Below are positions 12,561-20,212 of a stretch of 52,839 nucleotides of DNA, piece after piece; position 1 is the first letter of the stretch, and every line of letters starts with the position of its first letter. The stretch comes from Elioraea rosea. Lineage in GTDB: Bacteria > Pseudomonadota > Alphaproteobacteria > Acetobacterales > Acetobacteraceae. The notes beneath the pieces were generated by a model. It saw only the letters and a program-made list of their open reading frames with translations. It had not been told where the DNA came from and ran no database searches. The DNA lies in the NCBI RefSeq assembly GCF_007644105.1, contig NZ_VFAC01000028.1:1-52839 (forward strand). Direction: 5' to 3'. Position numbers and translations under genes: made by a program.

Positions 12561-14767
12561 GCCTTTTCCACGAACCGGTCAAGGATGCGCTTCGTTCCGG
12601 TGGCGAACTCCACGTCGAGCTTATCGTCGTCGACGCCGCGCACGGTGCCGTAGCCGAACTTCTGGTGGAACACGCGGGTGCCGACGGCGAGGCGGTCCGA
12701 CCGTTCGGGGCGCGGCGCGATCTCCCACGCGCCTGCCTCGATCACGCGCCCGCGGCGCGCGCCGCCGAAGCTGATGGCGGGGAACATCGAGGACGCAGGC
12801 TCCGGCGCGCGACCACCGAAACCCTGGCCCTGCAGCCCCGGTGCCGCGGCACGCACCACCTCTGCCTCGGGCAGCTCGGCGACGAAGCGGGAGGGGATCG
12901 AGCTTTGCCAGTTCGCGTAGATGCGTCGGTTCGCCGCCCACGAGACGATCGCGCGCCGGCGCGCGCGCGTGAGCCCGACATAGGCAAGGCGGCGCTCCTC
13001 CTCGAGCGACTTCGTTCCGCCCTCGTCGAGCGCGCGCTGGTTCGGAAACAGGCCCTCCTCCCAGCCAGGCAGGAACACCGTGTCGAACTCGAGCCCCTTC
13101 GCCGCGTGAAGCGTCATCAGCGTCACGCGGTCTGCCTCGGCTGCCTCGTCATTCTCCATCACCAGCGAGACGTGCTCGAGGAAGCCCTGAAGCGTCTCGA
13201 AATCGGCGATGGCGCGGACGAGCTCGCGCAGGTTCTCGAGCCGGCCAGGCGCCTCTGGCGAGGCATCGTTGCGCCACATCTCGGTGTAGCCGCTCTCGTC
13301 GAGCATCGCGGCGACCGTCGCCACATGCCCCTCGCGGTCGAGCATGGCGCGCCAGCGCGAGAGGTCGCGGAAGAACTGCGCGAGCGCGGGCCGCGCCTTG
13401 CCCTTCAGAACGTCGGTGCCGACGAGCCGTTCGGCGGCGATCGAGAGCGGAACGGCCTCGCGCCGCGCGGCATCATGAATTGCGCGCAGCGCGGTGTCCC
13501 CCACGCCGCGGCGTGGCGTGTTGACGATGCGCTCGAAGGCGAGGTCGTCGGCCGGCTGCGCGAGGAGCCGCATATAGGCCATCGCATCGCGGATCTCGGC
13601 GCGCTCGTAGAAGCGAAGCCCCCCCACCACGCGATAGGGGAGGCCGAGCGTGATCATGCGCTCCTCGAAGGCGCGGGTCTGCGCGCCGGTGCGCACGAGC
13701 ACCGCGACCTCGGCGAGCGAATGGCCCTCGAGCCGCAGCGCCTCGATGCGCGCACCCACCATGCGCGCCTCCTCCTCGCTGTCCCAGAGCGCGTGGACCT
13801 CGACCTTCTCGCCTTCGGCGTCCTCGCGCCCGGGCCGCAGCGTCTTGCCGAGGCGGCCCTCGTTCTGCGCGATCAGGGCGGAGGCCGCGGCGAGGATCGG
13901 CCGCGTCGAGCGGTAGTTGCGCTCGAGCCTCACGATCACAGCGCCGGGGAAGTCGCGCTCGAACCGGAGGATGTTCTCCACCTCCGCGCCCCGCCAGGAG
14001 TAGATCGACTGGTCGTCGTCGCCGACGCAGCAGATGTTGCGATGCTTCTGCGCGAGAAGCCGAAGCCAGAGATACTGCACCGTGTTGGTGTCCTGGTACT
14101 CGTCGACCAGGATGTAGCGGAAACGCCGGTGATACTCGGCAAGCACGTCGGGCTCGCGTTGCAGAAGCGTCACGACATGCAGCAGCAGGTCGCCGAAATC
14201 GGCGGCGTTCAGGGCAAGAAGCCGCGCCTGATAGTCTGCGTAGAGCGCTCGGGCGCGGCCGCCGGCGAAGTCGGTATCCTCGGCCGGGCTCACCTGCGCA
14301 GGGGCGAGGCCGCGGTCCTTCCAGCGCTGGATCGCCGCCATCAGCCCCGGCGCCGGCCAGCGCTTGAGGTCGACATTCGCCGCCTCCATCACCTGCTTGA
14401 GCAGGCGAAGCTGGTCATCGGTATCGAGGATGGAGAAGTTCGAGCGGAGCCCGACGCGCTCGGCATGGCGGCGGAGCATGCGCACGCAGAGCGCGTGGAA
14501 GGTGCCGAGCCAGAGCCCCTCGGCCGGGCGGCCCAGCATCGCAGCGACACGCTCGCGCATCTCGCGCGCGGCCTTGTTGGTGAAGGTGACGGCAAGCACC
14601 TCGCCCGGCGCGGCGCGACCGGTCAGAAGCAGATGCGCGAATCGGGCGGTCAGCACCCGCGTCTTGCCCGTGCCTGCGCCGGCGAGCACGAGGAGCGGGC
14701 CGTCGAGCGTCTCGACGGCCTGGCGCTGCTCGGGGTTCAGCCGCGCGAGATAGGGGTAGGGGTCCAT
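12557..14767 (-). CDS. uvrD: UvrD/PcrA-type ATP-dependent DNA helicase
   Basis: Superfamily 1A 3'-5' helicase of excision and mismatch repair and replication-fork maintenance. The 736-aa protein carries the SF1 motifs in order: Q-motif region LNPEQRQAVE, Walker A GAGTGKT (30-36), DEYQDTN (motif II), QSIYSWRGAE (motif III), RLERNYRST (motif IV), LMTLHAAKGLEFD (motif V) and VGLTRARRRA (motif VI). The C-terminus (VFHQKFGYGTVRGVDDDKLD) is the Tudor-like module of PcrA/UvrD that binds RNA polymerase. Its start at 14767 follows a 27-bp tandem repeat. Confidence 0.96.
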   Translation of the reverse strand: MDPYPYLARLNPEQRQAVETLDGPLLVLAGAGTGKTRVLTARFAHLLLTGRAAPGEVLAVTFTNKAAREMRERVAAMLGRPAEGLWLGTFHALCVRMLRRHAERVGLRSNFSILDTDDQLRLLKQVMEAANVDLKRWPAPGLMAAIQRWKDRGLAPAQVSPAEDTDFAGGRARALYADYQARLLALNAADFGDLLLHVVTLLQREPDVLAEYHRRFRYILVDEYQDTNTVQYLWLRLLAQKHRNICCVGDDDQSIYSWRGAEVENILRFERDFPGAVIVRLERNYRSTRPILAAASALIAQNEGRLGKTLRPGREDAEGEKVEVHALWDSEEEARMVGARIEALRLEGHSLAEVAVLVRTGAQTRAFEERMITLGLPYRVVGGLRFYERAEIRDAMAYMRLLAQPADDLAFERIVNTPRRGVGDTALRAIHDAARREAVPLSIAAERLVGTDVLKGKARPALAQFFRDLSRWRAMLDREGHVATVAAMLDESGYTEMWRNDASPEAPGRLENLRELVRAIADFETLQGFLEHVSLVMENDEAAEADRVTLMTLHAAKGLEFDTVFLPGWEEGLFPNQRALDEGGTKSLEEERRLAYVGLTRARRRAIVSWAANRRIYANWQSSIPSRFVAELPEAEVVRAAAPGLQGQGFGGRAPEPASSMFPAISFGGARRGRVIEAGAWEIAPRPERSDRLAVGTRVFHQKFGYGTVRGVDDDKLDVEFATGTKRILDRFVEKA

Positions 14768-14795
14768 TCCAGCAGCATGGTCGGAGGCGCCTCCG

Positions 14796-14890
14796 GCGGC
14801 AACGCCGCCAGACGGGCCATGCGCGGCAACGCCGCTAGGAAGGCCGTGCGCGGCGACGCCGTCAGACGTGTTCAGCGCGGCAGCGCCTAC
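14796..14890. repeat. 27-bp imperfect tandem repeat, about 3.5 copies
   Basis: Three 27-bp units (14796-14822, 14823-14849, 14850-14876) and a partial fourth (14877-14890) begin with GCGGC. The first two units share GCGGCAACGCCGC, a self-complementary core able to form a 5-bp hairpin; the third is GCGGCGACGCCGT. The array fills nearly all of the 119-nt gap between the pentapeptide-repeat gene and uvrD and just touches the pentapeptide stop codon. Confidence 0.8.
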
Positions 14891-15381
14891 TGACAGATGC
14901 CGATCGAGCCCTCGGCGCAGACACGCTCGCCATCTAGCCAGCGGGCACCGCCAAGCCGGGCGTTGTTGAGGTCCACCCCGCCGAGATCCGCGCCCGTCAG
15001 GTCTGCGCCGCGGAGGTCGGCGCCGAAGAAGCGCGCCTGGCGAAGGTCGGTCTTGTGCAGCGTCGCGCCCCGCATGTCGGCCCGGGTGAAGTCGGCCGAG
15101 CGGAAATTCGCCTCCGTCAGGTCCGCGTCGCGAAGCCTCGCGGACACGAAGCGCGCATCGGGCCCATCGACGCGGACGAGCTTGGCGCCGGTGAGGTCGG
15201 CCCGGTGAAGCGAGGAATCGCGCAGCACCGCCCCCGTGAGGTCGACCCCCTTCAGGTCACGCCCCGCAAGCAGGCAGCGACGCCAATCGACTTCGGGGCC
15301 CGCGGGAGATGTGCAGGCAGCGTGGGAGGGTGCAGCGCCGAGCAGCAGGAGCGCCGCGACCAGGACAGGTAGCGTGTGCAT
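14887..15381 (-). CDS. Secreted pentapeptide-repeat protein
   Basis: A 164-aa protein with a cleavable signal peptide (MHTLPVLVAALLLLGAAPSHA) followed by a right-handed beta-helix of pentapeptide repeats of the A(D/N)LxG type (for example GADLRGADLTGADL). Two cysteines lie near the mature N-terminus and two near the C-terminus (residues around VCAEGSIGIC), so disulphides are plausible in the periplasm. I chose the ATG at 15381 because the signal peptide begins there. Function is unknown; cytosolic pentapeptide proteins such as Qnr bind gyrase, but an exported protein cannot do that. It lies upstream of uvrD on the same strand, across the tandem repeat. Confidence 0.85.
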   Translation of the reverse strand: MHTLPVLVAALLLLGAAPSHAACTSPAGPEVDWRRCLLAGRDLKGVDLTGAVLRDSSLHRADLTGAKLVRVDGPDARFVSARLRDADLTEANFRSADFTRADMRGATLHKTDLRQARFFGADLRGADLTGADLGGVDLNNARLGGARWLDGERVCAEGSIGICQ

Positions 15382-15456
15382 GCGGGGCCATATAGAACAG
15401 ACGTCCGGCGGCGCAAAGGCCCGATCCGCCGGAACAGTCACTGCGGCGGGAGTCGG

Positions 15457-16401
15457 ATGCGCCGGTTTTTCGAGCTTTGTGCGCGCCGCGGCGCTCTCCT
15501 GCTCGCCGTCTCGATTTTTGTCGGCCTGTTCGCTCCACCACTTGCACGTGCGATGCGTTTCATCGTCACGCCGACGGTCGTCGGGCTGATGACGCTCGTG
15601 CTGCTGCGAGTCGATTTCGCTGCCGTGTTCGCCTATCTCCGCCGCCCGGGCCTCGTCGCCTGGCTGCTCGGCTGGCTCATGGTGGCCTCGCCTCTCATCG
15701 CCTTCGGCTTCGTCTGGCTCGCCGCCGAGGCAGGGCTGGAGGGGCCGCTGGGCGCCGCCTTCGTGGTCGCCGCCACAGGCTGTGCGGCCACCTCCGCACC
15801 CGCCTTCGCCCGGCTTGTCGGGCTCGATGCGCAGCTCTCGCTCGTGGGCTCGGTACTCTCCACGCTGGTCGTTCCCTTCACCGCGCCGCCTCTGGCGCTC
15901 GGGCTGCTCGGCGTCGCCCTGCCGCTGACGATCGGCGGGCTGTCTGCGCGGCTCGCACTCGTCGTCGGCCTGCCGCTTCTCGCGAGCCTCGCGATCCGGC
16001 GTGTGGCGGGGCAGGAGCGGCTGCAGCGCTGGGGGGTGGCGATCGACGGTGCGGCGGTTGCGCTCGTCGGCCTCTACGGCATCGGCGTGATGGACGGGAT
16101 TCTGGCCGCGATGCTCGCCCGGCCAGGCTTCGTGCTCGGCGCCACCGCGCTCGCCTTCCTGGTCAATTACGGGCTGAACCTGCTGACGGCCGTGGCCTTC
16201 TGGCCGTTCGGCAAGCGGATCGCGCTGTCCACCGGGCTTCTCTCGGGCAACCGCAACATGGCGCTCTACCTCGCCGTGATGCCGTCCGACAGCGACCCGG
16301 CGCTGCTGATGTTCTTCGCGCTCTGCCAGTTCCCGCTGTTCCTGAGCCCGTTCCTGCTCAGGCCCGTCTATCTCAGGCTCGTGCCGCCGCAGAAGGCGTA
16401 G
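15457..16401 (+). CDS. BASS (bile acid:Na+ symporter) family transporter
   Basis: A 314-aa integral membrane protein with about nine to ten hydrophobic segments. The duplicated BASS/SBF fold is suggested by two crossover-like segments: GCAATSAPAFARLVGLD and LLSGNRNMALYLAVMP. GNRNMALYLAV is a characteristic family signature. Substrates in the family include bile acids, pantothenate and 2-keto acids; none can be assigned here. ATG at 15457 has GGCGGGAG just upstream. It is convergent with metF, with a gap of only 6 nt. Confidence 0.8.
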   Translation: MRRFFELCARRGALLLAVSIFVGLFAPPLARAMRFIVTPTVVGLMTLVLLRVDFAAVFAYLRRPGLVAWLLGWLMVASPLIAFGFVWLAAEAGLEGPLGAAFVVAATGCAATSAPAFARLVGLDAQLSLVGSVLSTLVVPFTAPPLALGLLGVALPLTIGGLSARLALVVGLPLLASLAIRRVAGQERLQRWGVAIDGAAVALVGLYGIGVMDGILAAMLARPGFVLGATALAFLVNYGLNLLTAVAFWPFGKRIALSTGLLSGNRNMALYLAVMPSDSDPALLMFFALCQFPLFLSPFLLRPVYLRLVPPQKA

Positions 16402-16407
16402 GCGCGT

Positions 16408-17382
16408 TCAGGCGGCTTCCGTCGCCTCGCCGGGCCTGGCGGCCGGGCGGACGCCGAGGATGTGGGCGATCGCGTAGGTCAGGTCCGGCCGGTTCAGCGT
16501 GTAGAAGTGGAACTCGTCGATGCCGGAGGCCTGGAGAAGCCGGACCTGCTCGGCGGCGGCGACGGCCGCGACCATGCGCCGGGTCTCGGCGTCGTCGTCG
16601 AGACCCTCGAAGAGGCGGGCGAGCCAGGGCGGGACCGAGGCGCCGCACATCGCAGAGAACTTCACCACCTGCGCGAAGTTCGTCACCGGCAGGATGCCGG
16701 GAACGATCGGAACCGAGATGCCCGCGGCGAGGCAGCGGTCGAGGAAGCGGAGATAGGTGTCGGCCTCGAAGAAGTACTGGGTGATGGCCCGCGTCGCGCC
16801 GGCGTCGATCTTGCGCTTGAGGTTGTCGAGATCGGCGTCGGCAGAGGCGGCGGAGGGGTGGGTCTCGGGATAGGCAGCGACGGAGATCTCGAAGGGTGCG
16901 ATCGCGCGCAGGCCCCCGACGAGGTCCGCGGCGAAGGCGTAGCCCTCCGGGTGAGGCTCGTAGCGCGTGACGCCGGCGGGAGGGTCGCCGCGCAGCGCGA
17001 CGATGTGGCGAACCCCCGCCTCCCAATAGGCGCGGGCGACCGCATCGACCTCGGCGCGCGACGCGCCGACGCAGGTCAGGTGCGCCGCTGCGGTGAGCGA
17101 GGTGTCCCTCGCGATGCGCGCCACGGTCGCATGGGTACGCTCCCGCGTCGTGCCGCCCGCGCCGTAGGTGACGGACACGAAGCGCGGCCCGAGCGGCTCG
17201 AGGCGCCGGATGCAGGACCAGAGCTGCGTCTCGAGCGCCTCGGTCTTCGGCGGGAAGAACTCGAAGGAGAGCTTCGGCGCGCCGAGCCCGTCCGGCCGGC
17301 CGGGAAGGGCGGCGAAGCGGGGCCCGGCCGCCCAGCGGGCGAGCACGGAGCGCGTGGTGCTGTCGTCAGTCGTGCCGGCCAT
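16408..17382 (-). CDS. metF: 5,10-methylenetetrahydrofolate reductase MetF
   Basis: FAD enzyme that makes 5-methyl-THF for methionine synthesis. The 324-aa protein has SFEFFPPKTE near the N-terminus (catalytic Glu), RFVSVTYGAGGTTRERT, HLTCVGA, VALRGDPP and TQYFFEAD (FAD and folate site segments), and PGILPVTNFAQV. The 35-residue N-terminal extension before SFEFFPP is longer than in E. coli MetF. No SAM riboswitch consensus was recognised in the 248 nt upstream. Confidence 0.95.
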   Translation of the reverse strand: MAGTTDDSTTRSVLARWAAGPRFAALPGRPDGLGAPKLSFEFFPPKTEALETQLWSCIRRLEPLGPRFVSVTYGAGGTTRERTHATVARIARDTSLTAAAHLTCVGASRAEVDAVARAYWEAGVRHIVALRGDPPAGVTRYEPHPEGYAFAADLVGGLRAIAPFEISVAAYPETHPSAASADADLDNLKRKIDAGATRAITQYFFEADTYLRFLDRCLAAGISVPIVPGILPVTNFAQVVKFSAMCGASVPPWLARLFEGLDDDAETRRMVAAVAAAEQVRLLQASGIDEFHFYTLNRPDLTYAIAHILGVRPAARPGEATEAA

Positions 17383-17511
17383 GGGCGCCGATCCCTCGAA
17401 TGGTGGATCTCATGAATGGCCGCGCCCGCCCTCCCGCGCAAGCCCGGCGGCGCGTGCGTGAACCCTGTCACACCTAAGGGGGATCTTCATAAACCGCTTG
17501 CAAACCTGTCT

Positions 17512-17540
17512 TTGCGACCGTAGGTGCGGCACGCTACTGT
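17512..17540 (+). promoter_or_regulatory. Candidate sigma-70 promoter for mlaA
   Basis: TTGCGA (17512-17517), a 17-nt spacer and TACTGT (17535-17540). The start site would fall near 17547, giving a leader of about 85 nt before the mlaA GTG. An overlapping alternative with the same spacing is TTGCAA with TAGGTG. Motif-based only. Confidence 0.45.
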
Positions 17541-17630
17541 GGTGCGGTGCGGCAGGCAGGTCTGGCGCGCGCCGTTTTGCTGCGGGCGCGCCGTGCCGTG
17601 CGGTCGAGAACAACAGAGACGGGTGCATTC

Positions 17631-18422
17631 GTGATCCCTCGCCTGCCCCTCAGGGTCGTTGCCGCGGTCGGCGCCCTCGCGCTTGTTGCCGGTTGCAACC
17701 TCCCTCCCCCTGCCTCCGACCCGGAGGCGCGGGCAGAGTATTTCGAGACGAACGACCCGCTCGAGCCGGTCAACCGCGTCACGCACACCTTCAACCAGGC
17801 CGTCGACACCATGCTGCTTCGGCCCGCGGCCGAGGCATACCGGATCTTCATACCCCAGCCGATCAGGACGGGCCTCGGCAACTTCCTCGACAACCTGCTT
17901 CTGCCCCGCACCACTGTCTACAACGCGCTGCAGGGCAACTCCGACCGGGCGGCCGATTCCTTCTCGCGCTTCGCCATCAACTCGACGCTCGGCGTGTTCG
18001 GCATCTTCGACTTCGCCTCCGACATGGGCTTTCCGCCGCAATACGAGGACATGGGCCAGAACCTCGCCGTATGGGCCGGTACGCTCGATGGCGGGCCCTA
18101 CATCGTGCTGCCCATCCTCGGGCCGTCGAACGTGCGCGACACCACCGGCCGCATCATCGACTTCTTCACCGACCCCTGGCAGTGGCTCGGCCAGGGCGAC
18201 ACGGTCGAAGCGCTCAGGATCGCGCGCGTCGTCGCGCAGGCGATCGACACAAGGGAAGGGCTCATCGAGCCGCTCGATGCGCTGAAGGCGCAGAGCCTCG
18301 ACTACTACGCCGCGATCCGCAGCCTGTACCGCCAGCAGCGCGACCGCGACATCCAGAACCAGAGTGTCGGCCAGCGCCGCTACTTCGACTGGACCGGCGA
18401 ACGCCAGGGACTACCGCAATGA
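17631..18422 (+). CDS. mlaA: Phospholipid-binding lipoprotein MlaA (VacJ)
   Basis: Outer membrane lipoprotein that removes mislocalised phospholipids from the outer leaflet and passes them to MlaC. The 263-aa product has a signal sequence with lipobox LVAGC (Cys about 22) and family motifs NDPLEPVNRVTHTFN, RTGLGNFLDNLLLP and DMGQNLAVWAG. I took the GTG at 17631 because it places the signal peptide correctly; a GTG at 17547 would add a 28-residue Arg-rich extension. The stop overlaps the mlaC start (ATGATGA). The inner-membrane MlaFEDB transporter is not in this window. Confidence 0.93.
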   Translation: MIPRLPLRVVAAVGALALVAGCNLPPPASDPEARAEYFETNDPLEPVNRVTHTFNQAVDTMLLRPAAEAYRIFIPQPIRTGLGNFLDNLLLPRTTVYNALQGNSDRAADSFSRFAINSTLGVFGIFDFASDMGFPPQYEDMGQNLAVWAGTLDGGPYIVLPILGPSNVRDTTGRIIDFFTDPWQWLGQGDTVEALRIARVVAQAIDTREGLIEPLDALKAQSLDYYAAIRSLYRQQRDRDIQNQSVGQRRYFDWTGERQGLPQ

Positions 18423-19054
18423 TGACGCGCCGTTCCGCGCTTCTGCTCCTCGGCACCGCCGCCGCGCTGCCCGCCCTCCTCGCCGCGCCGCGCGGCGCCG
18501 CCTCGACCGACCTTGCCGCGCGGGCGGGAGCGTTCATCGAGGAGCGCGGCAACCAGGTGATCGGCATCGTCAACGGCAATGGCGGGACCGACGCCAAGCG
18601 CGACGCCGTCGCCAAGGTGCTGCGCGAGGCGGTGGACGTGCAGGGTGTCGCGCAGTTCGTGCTCGGCCGCCACTGGCGCACGGCAAGCGAGGCGCAGCGG
18701 CGGGAGTACCTGTCGCTGTTCGAGGAGACGCTGGTGCGCAACCTCTCCGCGCGCTTCGGCGAGCTTCGCGGCGTGACGTTCAATGTCGGGCGCAAGCAGA
18801 TGGCCTCGGAGACCGAGGCCGTCGTCTCGACCACCGTCTCGCGCCCGAACAACCCCGATGTCATGCTCGACTGGCGCGTCGCCGATGTCGGCGGTGCGCC
18901 CAAGATCGTCGATGTCGTGGCGGAAGGCTCGAGCCTGAGGATCACCCAGCGCTCGGAATACGCCGCCGTCGTTCAGCGCGGCGGCGGCATGGACGGGCTC
19001 CTCCGCGCGATGCGCCAGCAGCTCGCCCAGCTCGAGAGCCAGGAGCGGCGCTAG
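18419..19054 (+). CDS. mlaC: Periplasmic phospholipid shuttle MlaC
   Basis: Soluble carrier moving phospholipids between MlaA and the inner-membrane Mla complex. The 211-aa protein has a signal peptide (MMTRRSALLLLGTAAALPAL, with twin Arg but no full Tat motif) and the MlaC/Ttg2D fold signatures: FVLGRHWRTASEAQRREYLSL, ETLVRNLSARF, DWRVADVGGAPKIVDVVAEG and ITQRSEYAAVVQ. Two adjacent ATG codons (18419 and 18422) can start it; the first overlaps the mlaA stop, so the two genes are coupled. Confidence 0.93.
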   Translation: MMTRRSALLLLGTAAALPALLAAPRGAASTDLAARAGAFIEERGNQVIGIVNGNGGTDAKRDAVAKVLREAVDVQGVAQFVLGRHWRTASEAQRREYLSLFEETLVRNLSARFGELRGVTFNVGRKQMASETEAVVSTTVSRPNNPDVMLDWRVADVGGAPKIVDVVAEGSSLRITQRSEYAAVVQRGGGMDGLLRAMRQQLAQLESQERR

Positions 19055-19061
19055 AGTACGG

Positions 19062-19089
19062 CCCGATCGATCGGCATCAACCGATCGGG
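19062..19089. terminator. Hairpin between convergent mlaC and methyltransferase-like gene
   Basis: Perfect 8-bp inverted repeat CCCGATCG/CGATCGGG with a 12-nt spacer. There is no T tract on either side, so it may be a weak bidirectional terminator or an RNA 3'-end stabiliser. Confidence 0.45.
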
Positions 19090-19129
19090 AACGCGTGCCC
19101 TCGAAGCGTAGACGGCGAGAGCCGAGGCC

Positions 19130-20089
19130 TCAGCGCCGCACCACCTCGAGATAGAGAAGCGCGCCGTTGATCGAGGGAAACACCCTCCGCTCGGCGATCT
19201 CGGCTTCCGGCAGGACGGTGACGAGGCGTGCGAGCTGCGATTCGTCGCGTGCCGACAGCCTTGCGCCGCCGAGGATCCAGAACGCCCTGTCCGGAGCAGC
19301 CGCGGCCCAGGCGCTGAGCATCAGCCGCCCGCCGGGGCGCAGGCGCGCGAAGCTGTGGCGGATGATCGCCTCGGCCTGCCGCCCGCTGAAGTACGCGATC
19401 GACTTGCAGTAGACGAAGTCGAACGGCTCTCCAAGATCGTCCTCGGCAAGCGCATCGATGACGGGGCCGACATGTGGAACGACCCACGGAACGGGCAGTT
19501 CCGCCGCGATGTCCGACGCGGGCTCGTGATCATCGACGAGCGCGACCCAGCGTCGGATGCCGCCGGACGGACCCGCCGCAGAGAGCTCGGCTTCGCGGAG
19601 ATGCGCCGGGGCGATGCAGAGGACCCGCGCTCCTGGCCGCTCTTCGGCAGCCTGGTCGGCCAAGCGGGCGATCAGCCGGCGATGCTCGCGCACCGCCTCG
19701 CAGGTCGGCAGGCCGGACGTGGCGGCGAACACGTTCCGACCCACCGCGTCGGCCGAAGCGATCAGCCGGGCAGCGTCGGGATGGCGGAGCATCAGGTCGG
19801 CGATCTCGCCGTCAGGGGGGCGGCCGAGGTGGTCGGACGTCCAGGCCCGCGCCGCGAGCGGGTCGCGGCGCAGGAGCTCGGTGAGCGGATGCGCCGCGAG
19901 CGCCCGCCTGAGCGGCAGAAGCTCCTCCTCCGCCGGGCCGAGCGCGATCCCCGCGAGCGCAGCAGCGAGCTCCGATACAACCCGGTACGCGCCGGTTGCG
20001 GAGTGGATCTGCTCTGCCCAGACGCCGGCCAGGCGAATCACCTCCGCAGGCTCCGGCGGCGCGAACAGGATGGGAATGCGTCCCGACAT
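19130..20089 (-). CDS. SAM-methyltransferase-like protein with degenerate motif I
   Basis: A 319-aa cytosolic protein. The C-terminal half looks like a class I methyltransferase fold: VALVDDHEPASDIAAE (motif II region with acidic residue), FDFVYCKSIAYFSGRQAEAI and the post-motif block FARLRPGGRLMLSAWA. The glycine loop that binds SAM is poor here: VLCIAPAHLREAE replaces the usual DxGxGxG. The N-terminal half is helical and of unknown role. The layout recalls proteins annotated as extracellular-factor methyltransferases, but catalysis is uncertain. It is divergent from two LuxR-type regulators across about 120 nt that hold inverted repeats, so joint regulation is likely. I am fairly sure of the gene and unsure of the function. 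Confidence 0.6.
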   Translation of the reverse strand: MSGRIPILFAPPEPAEVIRLAGVWAEQIHSATGAYRVVSELAAALAGIALGPAEEELLPLRRALAAHPLTELLRRDPLAARAWTSDHLGRPPDGEIADLMLRHPDAARLIASADAVGRNVFAATSGLPTCEAVREHRRLIARLADQAAEERPGARVLCIAPAHLREAELSAAGPSGGIRRWVALVDDHEPASDIAAELPVPWVVPHVGPVIDALAEDDLGEPFDFVYCKSIAYFSGRQAEAIIRHSFARLRPGGRLMLSAWAAAAPDRAFWILGGARLSARDESQLARLVTVLPEAEIAERRVFPSINGALLYLEVVRR

Positions 20090-20155
20090 GACCCCTCTCG
20101 TTCGCGGCGCTGAGTGCCGCGTTCACAGTTATGTGTGCGCCAGGTCACACGAGCA

Positions 20156-20171
20156 TCACCCGAATGGGTGA
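20156..20171. promoter_or_regulatory. Inverted repeat in divergent promoter (operator candidate)
   Basis: TCACCC-GAAT-GGGTGA, a perfect 6-bp inverted repeat, lies between the methyltransferase-like gene (start 20089) and the first LuxR-type gene. It overlaps a possible GTG start at 20168. A second, looser element (GTGT...ACAC, about 20133-20150) sits just before it. It could be the binding site of one or both adjacent regulators. Confidence 0.45.
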
Positions 20172-20212
20172 CTACGGTTGAAACACTGGGCCGGTGCCGT
20201 CACGCTCTGGGC

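Noticed and set aside
14796-14890. CRISPR array
   Set aside because: Units are contiguous with no unique spacers, and no cas gene is present.
17383-17630. SAM riboswitch upstream of metF
   Set aside because: I looked for SAM-II-like and SAM-I conserved cores on the minus strand and found none.
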